DNA of 64,000 bases from the NCBI RefSeq assembly GCF_900088825.1, contig NZ_LT592171.1, positions 792,425 through 856,424 on the forward strand. Direction: 5' to 3'. Shown piece by piece: positions 30,956 through 41,064 of the stretch. Numbering within the stretch: position 1 is the first letter of the stretch; each line of letters begins with the position of its first letter. The DNA comes from Thiomonas delicata (GTDB lineage Bacteria; Pseudomonadota; Gammaproteobacteria; Burkholderiales; Burkholderiaceae_C). The notes beneath the pieces are model-generated. The model saw only the letters and a program-made list of their open reading frames with translations. It did not search any database and was not told where the DNA came from. The translations under genes and the position numbers were made by a program.

Positions 30956-31714
30956 CTACTTTGGCTGCATGCGGATGGCGCCATCGAGCCGGATGGTCTC
31001 GCCGTTGAGCATGGGGTTGGTGACGATGGCCTCGACCAGCATGGCGAATTCATCCGGCCGCCCCAGTCGCGAGGGGAAGGGCACGGCCGCGCCGAGTGCT
31101 GCGCGTACCGCCTCGGGCATGCCCATGAGCATCGGTGTTTCAAAGATGCCCGGCGCGATGGTCATGACGCGGATGCCGTCGCGCGCCAGGTCGCGCGCCA
31201 TCGGCAGGGTCATGCCGACGATGCCGGCCTTGGACGCCGCATAGGCCGTCTGCCCGATCTGGCCGTCGTATGCGGCGACCGACGCGGTATGCACGACGAC
31301 ACCGCGTTCGCCGTCATCCAGCGCCTCCTGCTTGGCCATCGCAGCAGCCGCGAGGCGGGCCATATTGAAGCTGCCAACCAGGTTGATGGTGATCGTGCGG
31401 ACAAAGACGTCGAGGGGATGGGGGCCCTCCTTGCCCAGCGTGCGCGAGGCTGGCGCCACGCCCGCGCAGTTCACCAGGCCGCGCAAAGGTCCCAATTCCA
31501 GCGCCAGCGCGACGGCTTGTGCCGCATCGTCCTCTCGCGTGACGTCGCAATGCACATAACGTCCCTGCACCGCGTGTGCCAGCGCCTGTCCAGCGTCGTC
31601 CTGCACGTCCGCGATCAAGACCTTGCCGCCCATGCCGGCGAGGCGGCGGGCCGTTGCCGCACCGAGGCCCGAGGCGCCCCCGGTGACGATGAAAACCTGT
31701 TGCGCGATTTGCAT
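30956..31714 (-). CDS. Short-chain dehydrogenase, HSD10-like 3-hydroxyacyl-CoA type
   Basis: A 252-residue classical SDR. The NAD-binding motif TGGASGLG is at about residues 11-18, NCAGVAP at about 84-90, the catalytic serine in [11 protein letters not shown] and Y-A-A-S-K at about 160-164. The C-terminal region [22 protein letters not shown] matches 3-hydroxyacyl-CoA dehydrogenase type 2-like enzymes of beta-oxidation and branched-chain degradation. It starts 19 bp after adk on the same strand; the exact substrate is inferred. Confidence 0.85.
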   Translation of the reverse strand: MQIAQQVFIVTGGASGLGAATARRLAGMGGKVLIADVQDDAGQALAHAVQGRYVHCDVTREDDAAQAVALALELGPLRGLVNCAGVAPASRTLGKEGPHPLDVFVRTITINLVGSFNMARLAAAAMAKQEALDDGERGVVVHTASVAAYDGQIGQTAYAASKAGIVGMTLPMARDLARDGIRVMTIAPGIFETPMLMGMPEAVRAALGAAVPFPSRLGRPDEFAMLVEAIVTNPMLNGETIRLDGAIRMQPK

Positions 31715-31733
31715 GGCGACGGATCCCGTGTGT

Positions 31734-32510
<777 letters not shown>

Positions 32511-33329
32511 CTACGCGGCGTTCTGGATCAGTCGGCGCACCCGGGCCAGGTCTTCCGGCGTGTCGACGCCGGGTGCCGGCGGGGTCTGCACCTTCAGCAC
32601 CGCAATATGCCAGCCGTGCCACAGCGCGCGGAGTTGTTCGAGCGCCTCGGCCGACTCCAGCGGGCAGGGCGGGAGGCGATGGAAGCGCTGCAAGGCATGC
32701 ATGCGGTAGGCGTAGATGCCGACATGGCGCCAAAAAGGCAGACCCGCCTGCGGGTCGCCCGAGGGGCTGGATTCGGGCGGCAGGACGGGCAGGCCTGCCG
32801 CGGCGGACATTGGCGCGAAGGCGTCGCGCCGCCACGGGATGGGGGCGCGCGAGAAGAACAAGGCGTGCTGCCTGGCGTCGAGAACGACTTTGACCACATT
32901 GGGATTGAACACATCGGCCGCGTCGAAAATGGGGTGGGCGGCGGTGGCGATGTCGGCCTGGGGGTCATTGGCGAGGCATTCCGCGCAGGCGCGTATGAGC
33001 GCGGGGTCGATCAGCGGCTCGTCGCCTTGCACATTGACCACGAGGGCGGTGTCGGGCAGCGCGAGTTGCGCGGCCGCTTCGGCGATGCGATCGGTGCCGC
33101 TGGCATGGCGGCCGTCCGTCATGAGCGCCTCGACGCCGTGGGCGGCGCAAACCGCAGCGATCTGCGCATCGTCGGTGGCCACCGCCACGCGGCTGGCCCC
33201 GCTTTGCTGCGCGCGGCGCGCCACGTGAACGACCATGGGTAAGCCGGCAATGTCGGCCAGCGGTTTGTCGGGCAGGCGCGTGGAGGCCCGGCGCGCCGGG
33301 ATGAGCGCGGCGAAGTCCGGCATCGTCAT
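32511..33329 (-). CDS. kdsB: 3-deoxy-manno-octulosonate cytidylyltransferase
   Basis: A 272-residue enzyme activating KDO with CTP for lipopolysaccharide inner-core synthesis. The N-terminal nucleotide motif is [29 protein letters not shown] (about 98-108) binds metal, and HVGIYAYR and GVDTPEDL lie in the C-terminal part. An extra segment after RAPIPW ([14 protein letters not shown]) is longer than in E. coli. It overlaps the ycaR stop by four bases (ATGA). Confidence 0.95.
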   Translation of the reverse strand: MTMPDFAALIPARRASTRLPDKPLADIAGLPMVVHVARRAQQSGASRVAVATDDAQIAAVCAAHGVEALMTDGRHASGTDRIAEAAAQLALPDTALVVNVQGDEPLIDPALIRACAECLANDPQADIATAAHPIFDAADVFNPNVVKVVLDARQHALFFSRAPIPWRRDAFAPMSAAAGLPVLPPESSPSGDPQAGLPFWRHVGIYAYRMHALQRFHRLPPCPLESAEALEQLRALWHGWHIAVLKVQTPPAPGVDTPEDLARVRRLIQNAA

Positions 33330-33535
33330 GCGCGAGGGTCGCGCATCGGGTCGCTGGACGGCTCGCCGGTGATGTCGAGATCGCGCGCCTGCTCCACCAG
33401 CATCACGGGAATGCCGTCGCGAACCGGGTAGGCCATGTGGTCGCGCGGGCAGATGAGTTCCTGTGCGCCGCGGTCGTAGTCGAGGGGGCCCTTGCAGATG
33501 GGGCAGACCAGCAGGTCAAGCAGGCGTGAATCCAT
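33326..33535 (-). CDS. ycaR: Trm112-family zinc-ribbon protein (YcaR)
   Basis: A 69-residue protein starting at ATG 33535 ([20 protein letters not shown]). CPIC and the later CPRD, with [12 protein letters not shown], give the UPF0434/Trm112 fold. Eukaryotic Trm112 activates methyltransferases; the bacterial role is unclear. Its first 20 bases overlap the end of lpxK and its stop overlaps the kdsB start, so translation is tightly coupled in a lipid A/KDO operon. Confidence 0.92.
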   Translation of the reverse strand: MDSRLLDLLVCPICKGPLDYDRGAQELICPRDHMAYPVRDGIPVMLVEQARDLDITGEPSSDPMRDPRA

Positions 33536-34595
33536 GAGGGTATTCCGTACGCGCGCGCAACTGCGCGCGCAGCCAGGGGAAGAAAGCGGGATCGACGTCG
33601 AGTTGCAGTTCAACCGCCCAGAGCCGGGCGAGCTGTATCTGAAGCGCCTTGCATTTTAGGGCGTCCTTCTCCGTGATCAGCACGGCGGAGGCGGAAATGG
33701 CCACGAAGGCATCCGCGCCAAAGGCATGGTGGTCGGGGAGGGCCAGGGTGCTGGACAGCGGGATGCCGGCCTGCCGCAGCATCGCGAAGAATTGTTCCGG
33801 GTGCCCGATTCCGGCCGCGGCAGCGATCGCCTGGCCAGCGTGTCGCTGAACGAAGGCCTCGATGCCGATGCGCTCGCCAGTGGCGAGTTGGCGCACCGCC
33901 CCCAGGTGGCGCCGGATGACGAAGCCGGGCGACGCCTGCGGCATCGTGGCGAGGGCTTCGCGCGGGCCCAGCGTGGCGTCGCGTCGGCGATTCCAGGGTT
34001 CGCGCAGCGGCCCCGCCGGCAGCAGCCAGCCGTTGCCCGGGCCGCGTGCGTCGACCACCACCAGTTCCAGGTCGCGCGCAAGCGCCAGGTGCTGCAGTCC
34101 GTCGTCGCTCAGCAGCAGATCGACCTCAGGATGCGCGCGCAGCAGAGCCCGCGCCGCCTGCGGTCGGCTGCTTCCGACCCACACGGGACAGCCGCTCAGC
34201 CGCCGCAGCAGCAGGGGTTCGTCGCCGGTCAGGGCGGGGTCGGCATCGGCGCGGACCTCCATGGGGTCCGCGGCCTGCGCCATGCGTCCGTAGCCGCGCG
34301 AGACGATGCCCGGTTTCCAGCCCGCACGCTGCAATTGTTCGGCCATGCTCAAGACCAGCGGCGTCTTGCCGGTGCCCCCTACCGTCACGTTGCCGATCAC
34401 GACGACGGGTACCGGTGCCTGCCAGGCTTTGAGCCAGCCGCGTCGGTAGGCCAGCCTCCTGGCGGCGGCCAGCGCGGCGAACAGCCCGGCGCAGGGGAGC
34501 AGGGCACGCGAGAGCCAGCAGCGTCGCATCCACCATGCAGGCCAGCCCGAAGCCGGCACTTGGGCCTGGATGGTCGGGGCCTCGGTTCGGCTCAC
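33516..34595 (-). CDS. lpxK: Tetraacyldisaccharide 4'-kinase
   Basis: A 359-residue inner-membrane kinase that phosphorylates the 4' position of the lipid A disaccharide. The membrane anchor is at about residues 22-48 ([28 protein letters not shown], in part). The Walker A variant [14 protein letters not shown] is at about 69-82, followed by [15 protein letters not shown] and the C-terminal substrate region. It overlaps exbD by four bases at its start and ycaR by 20 bases at its end. Confidence 0.94.
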   Translation of the reverse strand: MSRTEAPTIQAQVPASGWPAWWMRRCWLSRALLPCAGLFAALAAARRLAYRRGWLKAWQAPVPVVVIGNVTVGGTGKTPLVLSMAEQLQRAGWKPGIVSRGYGRMAQAADPMEVRADADPALTGDEPLLLRRLSGCPVWVGSSRPQAARALLRAHPEVDLLLSDDGLQHLALARDLELVVVDARGPGNGWLLPAGPLREPWNRRRDATLGPREALATMPQASPGFVIRRHLGAVRQLATGERIGIEAFVQRHAGQAIAAAAGIGHPEQFFAMLRQAGIPLSSTLALPDHHAFGADAFVAISASAVLITEKDALKCKALQIQLARLWAVELQLDVDPAFFPWLRAQLRARTEYPHGFTPA

Positions 34596-35014
34596 GAGCC
34601 CGGAGCGCGCTGCGTGGCGAAGGTCAAGCGGCTCAAGCCTGCGATGCGCGCCGCCTCCATCACGTTGATGACGGACTGCTGGGTGCTCTGGGCGTCGGCG
34701 CTGATCACCACCATGGCATCGGCGTCGCCTTTGGCGGCTTGGGTCAGGGCGTTGGCGATGTCGGCCACGGTCCGATTGGGGAGCACTTGGCGATTGACCG
34801 CGTAGGTGCCATCCGCCGCGACAGCCACCACGATCTGATGCGGGTATTGCTCCGCTTTGGCCGCGTTGGCCGTGGGCAGGTTGATCTTCAGCTCGGTGTA
34901 CTTGGAATAAGTGGTGGTGATCATCAGAAAAATCAGGATCACCAGGAGGACGTCGATGAGCGGAATGAGGTTGATTTCCGGGTCATCATGGCGGTGGTGG
35001 CGCTGGAAATTCAT
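34592..35014 (-). CDS. exbD: Biopolymer transport protein ExbD/TolR
   Basis: A 140-residue inner-membrane protein. A short cytoplasmic tail leads to one membrane helix (INLIPLIDVLLVILIFLMITTTY) holding the proton-carrying aspartate in PLIDV, then a periplasmic domain. Together with ExbB it converts the proton gradient into work for TonB-type uptake or a Tol-like task. Its stop overlaps lpxK (ATGA) and it lies 25 bp after exbB, so envelope transport and lipid A synthesis genes are co-transcribed here. No tonB is nearby. Confidence 0.92.
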   Translation of the reverse strand: MNFQRHHRHDDPEINLIPLIDVLLVILIFLMITTTYSKYTELKINLPTANAAKAEQYPHQIVVAVAADGTYAVNRQVLPNRTVADIANALTQAAKGDADAMVVISADAQSTQQSVINVMEAARIAGLSRLTFATQRAPGS

Positions 35015-35039
35015 AGCAAGGCTCGCGGGTTCTCAGTTC

Positions 35040-35675
35040 TCAGGATAGGGTGCGCGCTGCAGCCTCCACCTGGGGCTGCAGATGGGTGGCCAGGCGTCGC
35101 GCGGCTTGCTCCAGTTCGATGCCGAAGTCGTCGACGCGGCCGCGGAAATAACGGTAGAACATCAACGACGGCACGGCGATGATGAGGCCGAATGCGGTGT
35201 TGTACAGCGCCACGGAAATGCCGTGGGCCAGGAGCGTGGGGTTGGTGCTGGTGCCGGTCTGCGAGCCGAAAATCTCGATCAGACCGACGACGGTTCCCAG
35301 CAATCCCAGGAGCGGGGCGGCCGAGGCCACGGTACCCAAGGCATTGAGGTAGCGCTCGAGTTTGTGCATGACCGTGCGGCCGCTGTTTTCCAAGTCTTCG
35401 CGCAGGCTCTCCATGGAGGCGCGCGGCCGGCGCGCGGCGCGAAAACCCGCGGCCAGTACGGTGCCCAGCGGAGAGTTGCGCTCCAGCTTGTCGATGGTGT
35501 CGGGCGCCGGCAGCGAAGCGACCGAAACGGTGATGGCTTCCTCCAGCAAACGCGGTGGTATGACCTTGGCGGTCCGCAACGTGGTCAGGCGCTCCAGAAT
35601 GATGGCCAGGGCGGCGATGGAACAGGCGATCAGGGGCCAGATGGGCCAGCCAGCGGCTTCGACGATGCTCAGCAA
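35040..35675 (-). CDS. exbB: MotA/TolQ/ExbB proton channel protein
   Basis: About 211 residues. I favour the TTG start at 35675 (reading M-LSIVEAAGWPIWPL, the family N-terminus), with GAGG seven bases before it; an ATG at 35753 would add an atypical leader. Three membrane helices are seen: AGWPIWPLIACSIAALAIIL, then ASAAPLLGLLGTVVGLIEIF with its conserved threonine-lined pore, and VALYNTAFGLIIAVPSLMFY. It forms the pentameric channel around ExbD. Confidence 0.88.
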   Translation of the reverse strand: MLSIVEAAGWPIWPLIACSIAALAIILERLTTLRTAKVIPPRLLEEAITVSVASLPAPDTIDKLERNSPLGTVLAAGFRAARRPRASMESLREDLENSGRTVMHKLERYLNALGTVASAAPLLGLLGTVVGLIEIFGSQTGTSTNPTLLAHGISVALYNTAFGLIIAVPSLMFYRYFRGRVDDFGIELEQAARRLATHLQPQVEAAARTLS

Positions 35676-36077
35676 GATGGAACCTCGGAAACGAAAGGGG
35701 AGTACGGGGCGGCAAGCTCCAGCATGGTAAACCGAGGCGTCTTGCGCAGACATGCATGTGAGGCGTGCGAAACGGCACGGTTTACCCGGAACGTCAGGCC
35801 GGGCTCGCTTCATGGCCGCAGGTCTGTTTCGGGCGCCTCGGTTATCCCAAAAAAATGTGGATAACAATGTGTGCAACTCTGCGGCGCTCGTCGTAGAAGG
35901 CTGAATTACAAAGCCCAGAATTAATATGACTCTTTTTTGAACACAAAAAAATCATGAATAATCAATGGCATAGGTCGATTTTTCGCGTTCCTGGTGGCGG
36001 TCGTCGAGATCTCCAGCCCCTCGTTGTGGAATGTGGACAGCTTGCCACGGCGACCCAGGCCGAGACAGAGGCATTCG
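35676..36077. other. exbB-xseA intergenic region with DnaA-box pair
   Basis: A 400 bp region between divergent genes, AT-rich on the right (35840-35990). It contains TGTGGATAA at 35856-35864, an exact DnaA box in reverse orientation. This is part of a perfect inverted repeat GTTATCC (35841-35847) / GGATAAC (35859-35865). No gene is seen. Confidence 0.5.
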
Positions 36078-37466
36078 ATGGCGTTTGAACGTTCGGCAGC
36101 CCAGACATGGAGCGTGGCCGCCCTGGTCAGAGCGCTGGCCGATACCTTGTTTGCCCGCTTCGGGGTCGTCGCGGTGCAAGGCGAAATCAGCGGTTTCACG
36201 CGCGCGGCAAGCGGGCATTGTTACTTCGCCTTGCGTGATGAGGCGGCTCAATTGCGGTGTGTAATGTTCCGCCAGCGCGCGGCGCTGGTCGATTTCGATC
36301 CGCGCGACGGGCAGCGCGTGGAAATCAAGGCGGCGGTCGGCTTGTACGAGCCGCGCGGGGAACTGCAGCTCACGGTGGAGTCCATGCGACCCGCCGGGCA
36401 GGGGACTCTGCTGGAGGAATTTCTTCGCTTGAAGTCGCGTCTGCAGGCGGAGGGCTTGTTCGATGCGGCGCGCAAGCGCGCGCTGCCGGCGCATCCACGA
36501 GCCGTCGGCATCATCACCTCGCCCCAGGCCGCGGCGCTGCACGACGTCCTGGTCACGCTCGGACGCCGCAGTCCGCAGGTCCGCGTGGTGATCTATCCCG
36601 CCAGCGTGCAGGGCGTTTCGGCGCCTGCCGATCTCTTGCGCGCGCTGCAAGCCGCCAATTCCCGGCGCGAGGTCGATGTGCTGCTGCTGGTGCGCGGCGG
36701 CGGCGCCATGGAGGATCTCTGGGCGTTCAACGACGAGCCGCTGGCCCGGGCCTTGGCGGCAAGCCATCTGCCCGTGGTCTGCGGCGTCGGCCACGAGACC
36801 GATTTCACCCTGGCGGACTTCGCCGCCGCCGTGCGCGCCGCAACGCCCACGGCGGCCGCCGAGTTGTGCGCGCCGGCCCTGGCCGATTTGCGCATGGCGG
36901 CCGCGCAGTTGCGCCGCGCCTTGGCGCAGGCGGCGCAAGGTGCGCTGGCCCGGGAACAGCAGCGTCTGGACCGGCTGCACCTGCGATTGCCCTCGCCGGA
37001 GCGCACGCTGCACGCGGCCTTGCGGCAATGGCAGGACTTGCGGGTGCGCCTGCAGTCCCATGCGCAGTCCGCACTTGCCCGATCGAACCAGGCTCAGATG
37101 CAGTGGGCCTCGCGGTTGCGCATGTTGCCGTCCCGCGACCGGGAGCGGCGCCATGTCTATCTCGCCGATCTGGAGCGCCGTTTCCGGGGGAGGATCGCCC
37201 AATGTCTGCGTGACCAGGAGTCCGGCCTCGACGGCCTGCAGCGGCGCCTTGCGCTGTTGAATCCGGCGGCGACATTGCAGCGCGGCTACTGCCTGGCCTG
37301 GGGAGGGGACGGCCGCATTCTTGAAGATGCCGCGGCTGTGCATGAAGGGCAAGCGCTCGTGCTGGCGACCGCCAACTCGGCCGTCAGTCTGGACGTCGGG
37401 CGCACGCGCCCGATCGATCATCCGCTGGCGGCCCTGATGGCGACCAAGTCGCGCGATTCTTCCTAG
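36078..37466 (+). CDS. xseA: Exodeoxyribonuclease VII large subunit
   Basis: A 462-residue subunit of the single-strand exonuclease that degrades DNA from both ends. ATG 36078 begins at the usual MAFERSAAQTWSVAALVRAL. The N-terminal OB-fold has VQGEISGFTRAASGHCYFALRD; the catalytic region contains RVVIYPASVQG, LLLVRGGGAMEDLWAFNDE and VVCGVGHETDFTLADFAA. The coiled-coil C-terminal part ends LNPAATLQRGYCL. xseB is not in the window. sodB follows 51 bp downstream. Confidence 0.95.
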   Translation: MAFERSAAQTWSVAALVRALADTLFARFGVVAVQGEISGFTRAASGHCYFALRDEAAQLRCVMFRQRAALVDFDPRDGQRVEIKAAVGLYEPRGELQLTVESMRPAGQGTLLEEFLRLKSRLQAEGLFDAARKRALPAHPRAVGIITSPQAAALHDVLVTLGRRSPQVRVVIYPASVQGVSAPADLLRALQAANSRREVDVLLLVRGGGAMEDLWAFNDEPLARALAASHLPVVCGVGHETDFTLADFAAAVRAATPTAAAELCAPALADLRMAAAQLRRALAQAAQGALAREQQRLDRLHLRLPSPERTLHAALRQWQDLRVRLQSHAQSALARSNQAQMQWASRLRMLPSRDRERRHVYLADLERRFRGRIAQCLRDQESGLDGLQRRLALLNPAATLQRGYCLAWGGDGRILEDAAAVHEGQALVLATANSAVSLDVGRTRPIDHPLAALMATKSRDSS

Positions 37467-37517
37467 AATGATTCGGGTTTACTCGCCACTCGCTGATCAA
37501 CCACGAAAGGTCTTTCC

Positions 37518-38102
37518 ATGGAACATCAACTCCCCGCATTGCCGTTTGCCCTGGACGCGCTGGCTCCCCACATGTCACGCGAAACCCTCGAGTTCCACCA
37601 TGGCAAGCATCATCAAGCGTATGTCACCAACCTGAACAACTTGTCCAAAGGCACGGAGTTCGCGTCGATGAGCCTGGATGAGATCGTGCGCAAGGCTCCC
37701 GCCGGCGGTGTGTTCAACAACGCGGCGCAGGTCTGGAACCACAGTTTTTTCTGGAATTGCCTCAGCCCCAAGGGCGGCGGTGAGCCGGGCGGGGCGCTGT
37801 TGGAGGCCATCAACAAGAAGTGGGGCGGGTACGCGGCATTCAAGGAAGCGTTCCACAAATCGGCCGTGGGCAATTTCGGCTCAGGCTGGACCTGGCTGGT
37901 GAAAAAGGCCGACGGTTCCGTCGACATCGTCAATACCGGCAATGCGGCGACGCCACTGACGACCGCCGACAAGCCCCTGCTGACGATCGATGTCTGGGAA
38001 CACGCCTATTACATCGATTTCCGCAATCGCCGCCCTGATTTCGTCACGACCTTCCTGAACCACCTGGTGAATTGGTCGTTCGCCGAGCGCAATTTCGCCT
38101 GA
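37518..38102 (+). CDS. sodB: Superoxide dismutase, Fe type
   Basis: A 194-residue cytoplasmic enzyme converting superoxide to peroxide and oxygen. Metal ligands are visible: H in LEFHHGKHH (about 27), H in WNHSFFWN (about 74), and D and H in [11 protein letters not shown] (about 158-162). FGSGWTWLV and the absence of Mn-specific residues favour the iron form. Start ATG 37518 is preceded by AAAGG. Confidence 0.95.
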   Translation: MEHQLPALPFALDALAPHMSRETLEFHHGKHHQAYVTNLNNLSKGTEFASMSLDEIVRKAPAGGVFNNAAQVWNHSFFWNCLSPKGGGEPGGALLEAINKKWGGYAAFKEAFHKSAVGNFGSGWTWLVKKADGSVDIVNTGNAATPLTTADKPLLTIDVWEHAYYIDFRNRRPDFVTTFLNHLVNWSFAERNFA

Positions 38103-38141
38103 ACGGCATGCAGCGATGCGCCGGCGGCGCATTCATGGATT

Positions 38142-38618
38142 TCAATGTGCTGGGGCCGTCCCGAAGGGCTGGCCCCGCAGCTTGAATCCGGGTTTGATGC
38201 CGCGTTTCGCAAACCATCCCAACGGCATTTCCAGGGCGAAGCGCACGTTTTGATTGGCGCAATGGCTGTCCAGCGTTTGCGGCTGCATGTCCGCGATGTT
38301 GGTAATGCCGCCCTGGTTGTCGATGAAGGCAACCGACAGCGGGATCAAGGTGTTCTTCATCCACATGCAGACCGGCTGATCCCGCTCGAAGATGAACAGC
38401 ATGCCGTGGTTGCCGCTTAATTCGCGGCGGAACATCAATCCTGTTTCACGATCATCCGGGGTGCTTGCAACCTCGGCGTGAATCAGTTGCATGCCTGCTT
38501 GCAAGGTAATTCGCGGCAAGGCGCCAGGCTGCGCCATGGCGAAGAAAGAAATGACAGCCAGGGCGCTCGGGAGCATCCATCGCAGCAGGCGCAAAACGTA
38601 GGTCGATGACGTTTTCAT
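38142..38618 (-). CDS. Exported DUF192 protein
   Basis: A 158-residue protein from ATG 38618 (MKTSSTYVLRLLRWMLPSALAVISFFAMAQ...), whose first 30 residues form a signal peptide. The DUF192 fold follows: IHAEVASTPDDRETGLMFRREL, GMLFIF, CMWMKNTLIPLSVAFID and the final GWFAKRGIKPG. Function is unknown, although the family is widespread and usually periplasmic or membrane-attached. It faces sodB convergently with a 39 bp gap. Confidence 0.85.
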   Translation of the reverse strand: MKTSSTYVLRLLRWMLPSALAVISFFAMAQPGALPRITLQAGMQLIHAEVASTPDDRETGLMFRRELSGNHGMLFIFERDQPVCMWMKNTLIPLSVAFIDNQGGITNIADMQPQTLDSHCANQNVRFALEMPLGWFAKRGIKPGFKLRGQPFGTAPAH

Positions 38619-38673
38619 GGAGCGGATCAAACCGTTTCGTGGGGTTGGCTGCGGCCCGGCTGGCGGGGTGCGC

Positions 38674-38703
38674 AAATGAAACAGGGCGCCCGAGAGCGCC
38701 CTG
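38674..38703 (-). terminator. Hairpin after the Lys/Ala-rich gene
   Basis: Eight-base arms CAGGGCGC (38682-38689) and GCGCCCTG (38696-38703) with a six-base loop, followed on the minus strand by TTTCATTT. It lies about 45 bp after the stop of the small exported gene and is a moderately good terminator. Confidence 0.5.
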
Positions 38704-38746
38704 AAAGGGCCAATGCAAATTCGGCCCGCAAAAACATCAAGACAAT

Positions 38747-38950
38747 TTATTTGGTTGCGGGAGCGGCTTCAGCCTTCTTTTCCATCTTCTTCTTGGCGAC
38801 CTTCTTGTGCACGGCCTTCTTGCTGTGCTTCACTTCTTTGTGCGCAGCAGCCTTGGCGGGCTCGGCAGGCTTGGCGGTTTCGGTGGCGGCTTGGGCCATC
38901 ACGGCGGAGGCGAAGAACATGGCAAACACGGCGGCGAGAATCTTTTTCAT
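38747..38950 (-). CDS. Small exported Lys/Ala-rich protein
   Basis: A 67-residue protein. Residues 1-21 are a signal peptide (MKKILAAVFAMFFASAVMAQA); the mature part is almost only A, K, E, P, H, with runs such as HKKVAKKKMEKKAE. Composition resembles acid-shock (Asr-like) proteins and other low-complexity periplasmic proteins, but I see no defining motif. The region before it (38951-39235) is intergenic. Confidence 0.65.
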   Translation of the reverse strand: MKKILAAVFAMFFASAVMAQAATETAKPAEPAKAAAHKEVKHSKKAVHKKVAKKKMEKKAEAAPATK

Positions 38951-39159
38951 GACTAACCTTTCATAAGAGATTTAGAGTTGATCCAGCAGGATCGAAGAAC
39001 GTAACGCGGCCCATCGGCATCCGGTTGACACAGCCCGACCCAATCGTCTCTTGCCGCCAAGGCCGGCCGGGCCCGTTTGGAGGCTGAGCGGGGCGGATGT
39101 GGGCGCGAACCCGGCATCGGCCGTGCCGAATCAATTCGATGTCAGGTGATTTTCCTCTT

Positions 39160-39177
39160 ATGTCTTATAAAAGACAT
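39160..39177. promoter_or_regulatory. Palindrome upstream of icd
   Basis: Perfect seven-base arms ATGTCTT and AAGACAT around ATAA, 59 bp before the icd start and next to AT-rich sequence. Symmetry and spacing suggest a dimeric repressor site controlling icd. Which regulator binds is not known from the sequence; a GntR-like factor is one guess. Confidence 0.55.
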
Positions 39178-39235
39178 GACTTTGCCGTGACCGGCTGACT
39201 AGAATGGAAAGCTCTTCCTTGTTCCGGAGATTCTC

Positions 39236-40492
<1,257 letters not shown>

Positions 40493-40523
40493 AGCCGGAC
40501 CGCCGATCCCGGCCGATGCATCG

Positions 40524-40554
40524 AGAAAAAGCCGCACCGTGTGCGGCTTTTTCT
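40524..40554 (+). terminator. Intrinsic terminator after icd
   Basis: Fourteen-base arms AGAAAAAGCCGCAC and GTGCGGCTTTTTCT around CGT, with a T-run in the right arm, 32 bp after the icd stop. Confidence 0.9.
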
Positions 40555-40725
40555 TGGCTGCTACGTTATGTGCTCGGTGGGGATGTCATGGAGCCTGGGG
40601 TGCTGTGCGGCAGCAACACATCGAATCGGAGCTTGCATTTCGCGCCCGGCCCAGCGAAAGTTGTCGAACCAAGGATTGAAGTTCGCGGGCCAGCGGGCAC
40701 GTTGTCGAGTACTTAGAATCAAAGC

Positions 40726-41055
40726 ATGACCAAACCACGCAAAATCTCTGGTTCCGACCCTGGTTCTGCGGCTGTCGTCGAACGTCAGGAGCAAAGAGTC
40801 AAGCCACCGCCGCTCTACCAGGTGGTCATGCTGAACGATGATTTCACGCCGATGGAGTTCGTGGTTTTTGTGATTCAGCAGTTTTTCAGCAAGGACCGTG
40901 AAACGGCGACGCAGATCATGCTCAAAGTGCATCAGCATGGCCGCGGAGTCTGCGGGGTGTATGCGAAGGATGTCGCGGCGACGAAAGTCGAGCAGGTGAT
41001 GTCGGCGGCGCGTCAGGCCGGGCATCCTTTGCAGTGTGTGATGGAGGCCATTTAG
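40726..41055 (+). CDS. clpS: ClpS adaptor protein
   Basis: A 109-residue N-recognin that delivers proteins with N-degron residues to ClpAP. The binding-pocket segment [21 protein letters not shown], then [29 protein letters not shown], matches the family. A flexible basic tail of about 25 residues precedes the fold. It lies nine bases before clpA, the standard arrangement. Confidence 0.96.
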   Translation: MTKPRKISGSDPGSAAVVERQEQRVKPPPLYQVVMLNDDFTPMEFVVFVIQQFFSKDRETATQIMLKVHQHGRGVCGVYAKDVAATKVEQVMSAARQAGHPLQCVMEAI

Positions 41056-41064
41056 GAGATTGTC

